A stretch of DNA of 12,822 nt from PVC group bacterium (GTDB taxonomy: Bacteria > Verrucomicrobiota > Kiritimatiellia > CAIKKV01 > PXCX01), in the NCBI GenBank assembly GCA_003565195.1, contig PXCX01000286.1:1-12822 (forward strand). The letters are read 5' to 3'. Shown piece after piece: positions 7,485 through 12,822 of the stretch (position 1 is its first letter; each line of letters begins with the position of its first letter). The position numbers and the translations under genes are program-made. The notes below the pieces were generated by a model. It did no database searches, was not told the origin of the DNA, and saw only the letters and a program-made list of their open reading frames with translations.

Positions 7485-9623
7485 ATGCGTATTACCGTTG
7501 CCTATAATCTACGAACCGATGACTCCGAATCAACCGCGGAATTGTTGTCGGAAGCCGATATCGAACGGATCGTTAAAGCTATCAGCGAGTTGCAGCATAC
7601 CGTAACCGCGGTTGAGGTCTCCGGTGCGCCAAATCATGTCGTTGAACGCCTGTTGAGCAGTGAACCGGATCTGGTCTTTAACCTGGCGGAAGGCACGATT
7701 GGCAGTTCGCGGGAAGCTTTTTATCCAGGCCTCTACGAGCAACTCGGTCTGCCTTTCACCGGCGGGAACGCCTCGTTGCTGCATCTGAATCTCGACAAAC
7801 AGTTGGCTAAAACGGTTCTCGCATCCCGTGGAATCAGAGTCCCGGGAGGCAAGCTGGTAACCAGGCAGGATAGCGTCCTGCCGGCGAATCTGAAATTCCC
7901 AATGATTATCAAGCCTAACGCCGAAGGGTCCAGCAAAGGCATTACCCAGAACTCCGTGGTGGAAACGCCGGCGGAGGCGGAGGCCTTGATCAAACGGTTG
8001 CTGCCCCAGTATCCCTCCGGATTGATGGTCGAATCTTTTATCGCCGGACGCGAACTCAGCGTGCCGTTCATCGAGAGCTATCCCGGACGCTTCCTGGCTA
8101 TCGTCGAACATACTTTCGATCTGAAAAAGTCGGGGATCAAGCACAACATTTACGACTACGAGATGAAACAGGGCGGTCCCGCCGCGGCCGCGGTACGCGT
8201 GCAATGTCCGGCCAAACTCTCGCCCGCCGCGGAAACCGCCGTCATGGACATGGCCCGCGGTGTTTTCGATGTCATGAACTGTCCTGATATGGGACGGGTC
8301 GACATCCGGCTGCGCAAGGACGGAAAACCGTTTTTCATCGAACTGAATCCATTGCCCAGTCTGCATCCCGACGCATCTATGATGTCCGCCGGCAGGACTT
8401 GCGGTCTTTCGTTCAAGGATGTCCTGCGTTTAATCATTCGGTCGGCGGCGCGACGCTACGGTTTGGCGCTGAAGACGCCGCGCCGGCTGCGCGAGAGCAT
8501 CCTTTTACAGGAACCGCCGCGACCAACGTTGCGCGAACTCGGCATTCGCATCGGACGCTTCATGCCCGGAATCCAGAACGCTATTACGGATGTCCCCAAC
8601 GTCCGTGTCGGGCATTTCACGCGGATCGCCGACGGCGTCACCATGCCGGGTAGTACGGGTACCACTTGTGTGCGAACCGGTGTTACCGCCATTCTTCCGG
8701 CCGGCCGAGCTTATACCAGCCGCTTGTCGGCGGGCGGCTTTGTTCTCAATGGCGTCGGGGAAATGGCCGGGCTGACGCAGTTAATGGCCTGGGGCTGGTT
8801 GGAATCGCCGATCCTCTTGACCAATTCGCATTCGGTAGGTCGCGTGCATGATGGTGTCATCAGTCACATGATCCGGAAATATCCCCAACTGGGTACCGAA
8901 TCGGATGTCGTGCTGCCCGTGGTCGGCGAAGCCGATGACTCCTTCTTAAATGACGTCCGTGTCGGTATTTGCTCCCCGCAGGATACCCTGCGGGCCATTG
9001 AAAACGCCAAAACCGGGCCGGTGGAGCAAGGGTCGGTTGGCGCGGGAACGGGCATGACCAGCTTTGACTTCGCAGGCGGTATTGGAACGACTTCGCGCAT
9101 ACTGCACATGCCGGAGGGAAATTATACGCTGGGGGTGTTGACCTTGTCGAATTTCGGACGGATGCGGAATCTGACGGTCGAAGGACGGGTTGTCGGGCGC
9201 GATCTGGACGGTTTGTATCCCAAAGACCAGCGCCGTACCGCGTCGGAGGGATCGGTGATCGTGGTGATCGCAACCGATGTACCGCTGCTCAGCAGTCAAC
9301 TGAATGCCATCGCCAAACGCGCCGCCCTGGGATTGGGACGGACCGGTTCCTATGCCGCGTCTTCCAGCGGCGAAATCCTGATCGCGTTCAGTACCACCAA
9401 CCGGTCAGCGCGTCCCAGCCGTTCCACCGCCCGCTTCACTCACTTGAAGTGCATTGCCGATCCGCATGTCGATATTCTCTACGAAGCAGTGATTGAAGCC
9501 ACCGAAGAGGCCGTGCTTAACGCCATGGTCTGTTCTAACGGCATGACCGGCCGTTTAAACCGGTTATCCCCGCCCTTACCGCACGACCGTCTTGTTCAAT
9601 TCCTGAGACCCGACTCCTCATGA
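7485..9623 (+). CDS. Fusion: D-Ala-D-Ala-ligase-like ATP-grasp domain + DmpA/BapA-type aminopeptidase
   Basis: A 712-residue two-enzyme protein. Residues 1 to about 330 are a Ddl-like ATP-grasp ligase: PDLVFNLAEG and PFTGGNASLLHLNLDKQLAK in the N-terminal part, the ATP-binding IIKPNAEGSSKG (141-152), and Mg-binding FIELNPLP with E286 and N288. The N-terminal EHEVS-type substrate motif of true Ddl is absent. Residues about 346-712 are a full-length DmpA/P1 peptidase (family S58): RPTLRELGIRIGRF, NAITDVPNVRVGH, VGAGTGMTSFDFAGGIGTTS, and EGSVIVVIATDVPL, where G589-S590 matches the self-cleavage site and nucleophile. Cleavage would give a 589-residue chain and a 123-residue chain, the latter close to the DmpA beta chain. 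DmpA/BapA enzymes cut N-terminal residues from small peptides, including D- and beta-amino acid peptides. The TGA overlaps the next start (ATGA). There is no signal peptide, so it is cytoplasmic. The substrate is unknown. Domain identities are firm; the joint function is inferred. Confidence 0.93.
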   Translation: MRITVAYNLRTDDSESTAELLSEADIERIVKAISELQHTVTAVEVSGAPNHVVERLLSSEPDLVFNLAEGTIGSSREAFYPGLYEQLGLPFTGGNASLLHLNLDKQLAKTVLASRGIRVPGGKLVTRQDSVLPANLKFPMIIKPNAEGSSKGITQNSVVETPAEAEALIKRLLPQYPSGLMVESFIAGRELSVPFIESYPGRFLAIVEHTFDLKKSGIKHNIYDYEMKQGGPAAAAVRVQCPAKLSPAAETAVMDMARGVFDVMNCPDMGRVDIRLRKDGKPFFIELNPLPSLHPDASMMSAGRTCGLSFKDVLRLIIRSAARRYGLALKTPRRLRESILLQEPPRPTLRELGIRIGRFMPGIQNAITDVPNVRVGHFTRIADGVTMPGSTGTTCVRTGVTAILPAGRAYTSRLSAGGFVLNGVGEMAGLTQLMAWGWLESPILLTNSHSVGRVHDGVISHMIRKYPQLGTESDVVLPVVGEADDSFLNDVRVGICSPQDTLRAIENAKTGPVEQGSVGAGTGMTSFDFAGGIGTTSRILHMPEGNYTLGVLTLSNFGRMRNLTVEGRVVGRDLDGLYPKDQRRTASEGSVIVVIATDVPLLSSQLNAIAKRAALGLGRTGSYAASSSGEILIAFSTTNRSARPSRSTARFTHLKCIADPHVDILYEAVIEATEEAVLNAMVCSNGMTGRLNRLSPPLPHDRLVQFLRPDSS

Positions 9624-10642
9624 TAATCATCGAAAAGTACAACGACAGCTTGCATAATCCGCACTGGAAATTCCAGCTCGGACCCAATGCCTACGAGGTC
9701 AAGGACACACCCCGCAGGGTTAAGGCTATCAAGGACCGTCTCACTCAGGATTCGCGTTTCAACCTGGTCACGGCCGAGATTTTCCCGGAACGCTGCCTTA
9801 CCGGACTCCATCCCTACCACGACTATATCCGCAATACCGCCGAGAGCCTGGCCGACGATGAGGAGTTTTACCCGGACCTTTTTCCCGGCGACGGAGCCGG
9901 ACTGCCACGCCGCGTTGACGCTCCGCTGCAGGGCGGGATCTGGTGTACGGACGCCGTGACGCCGATCATGAAAAAGACCTATGCCGTTGCCAAGGGATCG
10001 GCGGATACCGCGCTGACCGGGGCGGAACTGCTGGCATCGGGAGAGGAGCAGGTCGTTTATGCCCTGTGCCGCCCTTCCGGTCACCATGCCGGACCGCGGG
10101 TTTTCGGAGGGTATTGCTATTTCAACAATGTAGCCACGGCGGCCAATTATCTGCTTCCCAAAGGAAGGGTGGCGATTCTCGATCTCGATTACCACCACGG
10201 AAACGGCACCCAGGAATTCTTCATCGAGCATAAGGCGGTCTTTACAGCTTCGATCCATGGCGATCCGGTAGTCGAATATCCCTACTTCTGGGGATACGCC
10301 GACGAACGCGGTGTCGGTCAAGCCGAGGGAACCAACCACAACGAGCCGTTACCGCAGGGGACAACGTGTGCGCAATACCTGGAGGCACTTGACCGCATTA
10401 TCGATTCGCTGCGCTCTTTCGCGCCGGATTTCATGATCATTGCCGCCGGTTTCGATACGCATGCCAAGGACCCTATCGGCGGCTTCGGATTGCAGGTCGG
10501 GGATTATTCCCGCATCGCCGCCAGACTGTGCGATTTAAGACTGCCGACGCTGATTTGCCAGGAAGGCGGCTATAATCTCGATGTGCTGGGTGAATGTGTG
10601 CATGCCTTCCTGACTGGTTTCATCGAAACCAAGGCCTCATGA
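9620..10642 (+). CDS. Acetylpolyamine amidohydrolase-like deacetylase (histone deacetylase superfamily)
   Basis: A 340-residue zinc-dependent deacetylase. The catalytic residues are in place: H155/H156 in RPSGHHAGP, D190 and H192 in DLDYHHGNGTQ, D279 in AAGFDTHAKDP, and Y318 in EGGYNLD. From memory, length and spacing closely follow Mycoplana acetylpolyamine amidohydrolase (His158/159, Asp195, His197, Asp284, Tyr323). Such enzymes remove acetyl groups from N-acetylputrescine, -spermidine or -cadaverine in the cytoplasm. The start ATG overlaps the TGA of the ATP-grasp/DmpA gene (ATGA), so the two are co-translated and probably share a pathway. An N-acyl group on a peptide- or polyamine-like compound is a reasonable substrate. 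Other family members act on acetoin-related or acyl-amino compounds, so the substrate is not certain. Confidence 0.93.
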   Translation: MIIIEKYNDSLHNPHWKFQLGPNAYEVKDTPRRVKAIKDRLTQDSRFNLVTAEIFPERCLTGLHPYHDYIRNTAESLADDEEFYPDLFPGDGAGLPRRVDAPLQGGIWCTDAVTPIMKKTYAVAKGSADTALTGAELLASGEEQVVYALCRPSGHHAGPRVFGGYCYFNNVATAANYLLPKGRVAILDLDYHHGNGTQEFFIEHKAVFTASIHGDPVVEYPYFWGYADERGVGQAEGTNHNEPLPQGTTCAQYLEALDRIIDSLRSFAPDFMIIAAGFDTHAKDPIGGFGLQVGDYSRIAARLCDLRLPTLICQEGGYNLDVLGECVHAFLTGFIETKAS

Positions 10643-10643
10643 T

Positions 10644-10661
10644 CATCGTTATTAAACGATG
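10644..10661 (+). terminator. Hairpin just after the deacetylase stop
   Basis: A perfect 7-base stem (CATCGTT / AACGATG) with the loop ATTA starts one base after the stop codon. There is no T-tract after it, so it may be a 3' end or stabilising hairpin and not a classical intrinsic terminator. Confidence 0.4.
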
Positions 10662-10747
10662 GTTCATGCAAAATATACTTCAAACCGGCTGACAGGTCGA
10701 GTGTTCAAATAATAGCAGTTCTCATTTTGGCCGCTTCGTATGCACAC

Positions 10748-10773
10748 GGCGCGCTCGGCGATCGCGCCCTACC
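10748..10773. repeat. Inner palindrome A
   Basis: GGCGCG (10748-10753) and CGCGCC (10763-10768) form a 6-base stem around a 9-base loop, followed by CCCTACC (10767-10773). The last is the inverted match of GGTAGGG beside palindrome B. Confidence 0.6.
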
Positions 10774-10804
10774 CCGGAAACGCCCCCAAAACATCGGCAA
10801 AACA

Positions 10805-10830
10805 GGTAGGGACGGACCGCCGGGCCGTCC
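10805..10830. repeat. Inner palindrome B
   Basis: GGTAGGG (10805-10811) runs into an imperfect palindrome (10810-10830): a stem GGACGG / CCGTCC, one A-G mismatch, then CC/GG around a GCC loop. Together with palindrome A it forms a head-to-head pair, like REP/BIME-type intergenic palindromes. Confidence 0.6.
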
Positions 10831-11015
10831 GTCGATAATATGAAGCGGCCAAAATGAGAATTGCTGTTCAAATAAAGTCCGGCAGATAGGGCAAGGCACC
10901 TCCCGGCGTAAATGGCTTAAACCTCGATTTTCGATCCGGAATCCGCCCTCTAAGCCAATATTTCGGACCGATATGTGTCGTAACCGGTTATTGTACCGAC
11001 CCTTGCCGCGGCTTG

Positions 11016-11043
11016 ACCGCAATAAGACCACCGCAATAAGACC
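11016..11043. repeat. 14-base tandem duplication
   Basis: ACCGCAATAAGACC occurs twice without a gap (11016-11029 and 11030-11043). It is short, non-coding and probably a slippage product. Confidence 0.7.
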
Positions 11044-11147
11044 AATCGCTATTCTTTATCCTAAGCCAGACCCCGTGGAGCGAAAAGAGACTGTTCCGAA
11101 TGGCCGATTAACATGCCCACCGGGTGCCCCTGCCGGCCGCGCGCCCT

Positions 11148-11807
11148 TCACAGGCTGCCGGAAACGATCCGGCCTTGATCGAGACGTATGCATTGTGTCG
11201 TCACACGTTTCAAAAAAATACGGTCGTGGGACGCGACCAGCAAGGCGCACTTCGTTGTTTGGAGAGCCCGCACCATCGTATCGACATGCGAATCGTCGAG
11301 ACCGTTCGTCGGCTCATCGAGTAGCATGACGTCCGGTTCCATCGCCAGAATCGTAGCCAATGCAACCAACCTTTTCTCGCCGTAGGAAAGTTCGGCGGGC
11401 GAACGATCGCGACAGGTCGCGACATCCAGCCGCTCGAGCGTGTCGCGAACGGCGGCCTCCACGCGTGCACGCGGCCAGCCGAGATTAAAGGGGCCAAAAG
11501 CCACATCGTCCTCTACGGTGGCGCAAAACAACTGGCTATCCGAATTATCGAAGAGCAGACCGGCGCGCAGACGAACCTCGTGAAAATCGGCTTCCTTCCT
11601 TCGGTGACGTCCGAACGCGACCAGCACACCGGATTGCGGACGCACCAGTCCGACCATTAAATACAGCAACGTCGTTTTCCCCGATCCGTTCGAACCGGTA
11701 AGCGCCACACGGTCGCTGGGATTCAACGTCAAATCGATGCCGTTGAAAACGGGGCGTTCGGAAGTATGACCGAAAACGATGCCGGTAAGCGAAAACAACG
11801 GTTCCAT
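11148..11807 (-). CDS. cbiO: CbiO-type ECF transporter ATPase (cobalt/nickel)
   Basis: A 219-residue ABC ATPase with Walker A GSNGSGKTT, signature LSYGEKR, Walker B DVMLLDEPTNGLD and switch ASHD. The stretch SDSQLFCATVEDDVAFGPFN is characteristic of CbiO/NikO/EcfA proteins. It powers metal uptake together with CbiM and CbiQ at the inner membrane. The start at ATG 11805-11807 (MEPLFSLTG) lies 2 bases after the cbiQ stop (TGATCATG). A frame start at TTG 11813 overlaps that stop and is less likely. The residue in the usual Q-loop position (FQ in relatives) is Asp here (LLFDNSDSQLF), which is unusual. No clear terminator follows. Cobalt and nickel cannot be told apart from this gene. Confidence 0.92.
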   Translation of the reverse strand: MEPLFSLTGIVFGHTSERPVFNGIDLTLNPSDRVALTGSNGSGKTTLLYLMVGLVRPQSGVLVAFGRHRRKEADFHEVRLRAGLLFDNSDSQLFCATVEDDVAFGPFNLGWPRARVEAAVRDTLERLDVATCRDRSPAELSYGEKRLVALATILAMEPDVMLLDEPTNGLDDSHVDTMVRALQTTKCALLVASHDRIFLKRVTTQCIRLDQGRIVSGSL

Positions 11808-11809
11808 GA

Positions 11810-12556
11810 TCAACCCCCGGTGCTATCCAGCCAATGGATGATACTTCCGGCAATCAGCATGATCAAGACGAAAACGAGATCCGCGCCGTGATAACGGAAT
11901 CGTCGCAAGATATGAACGCGACCTTGATAGCCGCGGCATTTCATGGCCATCAGGATCGTATCGGCGCGATCAAGACTCCGCAAAGTCAAGCCGCCGACCA
12001 ATACCCCAAGCGTTTGCCACGGCCGGCGGCGAAAGGTCAACCGGAACCCCCGCAGGCTCGCGGCCCGATACAGGGTATGCCATTCGTCACGCAAAATCTC
12101 CAGGTTACGGGCCGCAAGGAGCATCAGGTGCGCCAGTTTGGGCGGACACCGCAACCCCATCAGCGCGCAGCTCATCGTTGCCGCATCCATGCTGCCTGCC
12201 AGTCCTTGCGCCAACAGAAGGATGGCGTTGGCGCGCAAAACGACCGTCGCGAACAACAGGGTACGTTCGGCGGACAGCGACCAGGGCCAGGCGGATGGGG
12301 CAAACGATTCGAACGCCAGCAGTGGAAACCATAAGGCCAGTAATCCGTTCAACGCCAAGGCGCGCCGCCCCAGCAGCCGCCAGGGAACGCCCAGTGCCCG
12401 GGCCAGGATCAACGCCGCCAGCGCGGCGGCCACCAACCCGCGCGGATGGCGCAGTAATATTAACAACACGATCCAAACGCTCACCGTGAGAATCAACAAT
12501 CGCGGATCGGGGCGCAACACGGCATGATCCCCGGAATCGACGATTGGGCGCGCCAT
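11810..12556 (-). CDS. cbiQ: CbiQ-type ECF transmembrane coupling protein
   Basis: A 248-residue membrane protein with about five hydrophobic segments, including LILTVSVWIVLLILL (about residues 20-34) and a last helix near the C-terminus (LVFVLIMLIAGSIIHW). Between them are the two Arg-Gly coupling motifs of EcfT proteins, AASLRGF and AMKCRGY, about 45 residues apart, which contact the ATPase. CbiQ transmits ATP hydrolysis to the metal-binding CbiM. A strong Shine-Dalgarno site (AGGAGGA) lies 4 bases before ATG 12556, and cbiM stops directly before it. cbiO follows after 2 bases. It appears complete. Confidence 0.92.
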   Translation of the reverse strand: MARPIVDSGDHAVLRPDPRLLILTVSVWIVLLILLRHPRGLVAAALAALILARALGVPWRLLGRRALALNGLLALWFPLLAFESFAPSAWPWSLSAERTLLFATVVLRANAILLLAQGLAGSMDAATMSCALMGLRCPPKLAHLMLLAARNLEILRDEWHTLYRAASLRGFRLTFRRRPWQTLGVLVGGLTLRSLDRADTILMAMKCRGYQGRVHILRRFRYHGADLVFVLIMLIAGSIIHWLDSTGG

Positions 12557-12822
12557 TCAATCCTCCTCTCGAAACAGGGCCGGACGGCTGCGTGCAAGAA
12601 ACGCCACGGCAAAAAACGTTACAAAACCTTCCACGACAATGACGGGCATATGCGCGATCAGAAAAAATTGCGCCATTCGCAACCAGTCGCTGCCGGACAA
12701 GAGCAAGACGCCGGCCACAATCAACGCCGTAACCATCACGCAAATCCCGGCACCCACCCCGGCCAGAACGGCGGCCGGCGCCGGCTTCATGGCTCGCGTC
12801 CCGCGACGCCATAACAGGCCCA
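12557..12822 (-). CDS. cbiM: CbiM/NikM-type substrate-binding membrane protein (C-terminal part, cut by window edge)
   Basis: The minus-strand frame is open from the window edge to TGA at 12557-12559, giving 87 visible codons. The in-frame ATG at 12790 is probably internal, as the frame continues upstream without a stop. The visible part is membrane-like: AAVLAGVGAGICVMVTALIV, then LLLSGSDWLRMAQFFLIAHM and PVIVVEGFVTFFAVAFLARS. The AHxPVxxxEGxxTxxxxxFL pattern is the conserved C-terminal end of CbiM/NikM, the S component that binds Co2+ or Ni2+. The stop abuts the cbiQ ATG with no gap. No CbiN- or CbiL/NikL-type partner lies between cbiM and cbiQ. The metal-binding N-terminus and any cobalamin or nickel regulatory element are outside the window. 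Confidence 0.82.
   Translation of the reverse strand, partial: GLLWRRGTRAMKPAPAAVLAGVGAGICVMVTALIVAGVLLLSGSDWLRMAQFFLIAHMPVIVVEGFVTFFAVAFLARSRPALFREED

Larger units (their letters stand above)
10702..10875. mobile_element. MITE-like element with terminal inverted repeats and flanking direct repeats
   Basis: The left arm (10714-10737) and right arm (10842-10865) are inverted copies of 24 bases with one mismatch (G at 10718). The core of the arm is CTCATTTTGGCCGCTTC. Outside them lies a perfect 11-base direct repeat, TGTTCAAATAA, at 10702-10712 and 10865-10875, like a target-site duplication; it overlaps the right arm by one base. About 150 bases lie between the copies and encode nothing recognisable. 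Terminal inverted repeats plus flanking direct repeats suggest a small non-autonomous element. A large intergenic hairpin without mobility is the alternative. Confidence 0.6.
10643..11147. other. Convergent intergenic region
   Basis: The 505 bases between the converging deacetylase and cbiO genes hold the 3' hairpin (10644-10661), the MITE-like element (10702-10875) with two inner palindromes, and a 14-base tandem repeat (11016-11043). I see no gene, tRNA or clear terminator for cbiO here. Open frames across it have no start signals and run through the repeats. Confidence 0.6.

Noticed and set aside
7530..8366. 278-codon minus-strand ORF opposite the ATP-grasp domain
   Set aside because: Antisense shadow of a clearly coding frame with no family resemblance.
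9596..10339. 247-codon minus-strand ORF opposite the deacetylase
   Set aside because: Antisense shadow; the plus frame carries all catalytic motifs.
10705..11031. 108-codon minus-strand ORF across the intergenic region
   Set aside because: It runs through the inverted repeats and the 14-base duplication, and has no start signal or domain.
11063..11074. B12-box-like AAGCCAGACCCC
   Set aside because: It only loosely resembles the cobalamin riboswitch box, no other riboswitch elements are near, and it lies downstream of cbiO, not upstream of the operon.
11834..12527. Plus-strand ORFs opposite cbiQ
   Set aside because: Shadows of the cbiQ membrane protein gene; the products are Arg/Gln-rich with no motifs.

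Overview
The window is a bacterial chromosome segment, GC-rich by eye, with tightly packed operons, good sigma-70-type promoters and Shine-Dalgarno sites, and palindromic dispersed repeats between operons. I cannot assign a taxon. The intergenic palindromes and tandem TGAACA-type heptamers look like the repeat-rich intergenic DNA of some PVC-group or deltaproteobacterial-type genomes, but that is only an impression.

Layout. (1) Positions 1-6053, minus strand: a Wadjet-type anti-plasmid system in the order jetA (4608-6053), jetB (3973-4605), jetC (615-3980), jetD (from 544 off the left edge). Stop/start junctions are tight from jetA to jetC. JetC is an SMC-like ATPase, JetA and JetB are its kleisin-like and KITE-like partners, and JetD is the nuclease subunit, of which only the N-terminal DUF3322 domain is visible. 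A promoter for the operon lies at about 6136-6164. Tandem heptamer repeats lie upstream of jetA and between jetC and jetD, in opposite orientations. (2) Positions 6054-6640: a gene-poor spacer with repeats and a doubtful small ORF. (3) Positions 6641-7257, minus: a VapBC toxin-antitoxin pair with its own strong promoter. (4) Positions 7485-10642, plus: a two-gene operon with its own promoter. Its first gene fuses a D-Ala-D-Ala-ligase-like ATP-grasp domain to a complete DmpA/BapA-type (peptidase family S58/P1) aminopeptidase. The second, overlapping by ATGA, is an acetylpolyamine amidohydrolase-like member of the histone deacetylase superfamily. (5) Positions 10643-11147: a 505-base convergent spacer holding a MITE-like element of about 150 bp with terminal inverted repeats, flanking direct repeats and two nested palindromes. 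(6) Positions 11148-12822, minus: the end of an ECF-type cobalt/nickel uptake operon, cbiM (partial), cbiQ, cbiO.

How the genes work together. JetABCD should form one DNA-loop-extruding, plasmid-cleaving complex. VapBC beside it makes 1-7.3 kb a small defence/stability block. The ATP-grasp/DmpA fusion plus deacetylase looks like a ligase, a hydrolase and a deacetylase acting on the same kind of small amide compound. Its nearest known analogy is the bifunctional glutathionylspermidine synthetase/amidase. This is the least explained system in the window. CbiMQO is ordinary metal uptake.
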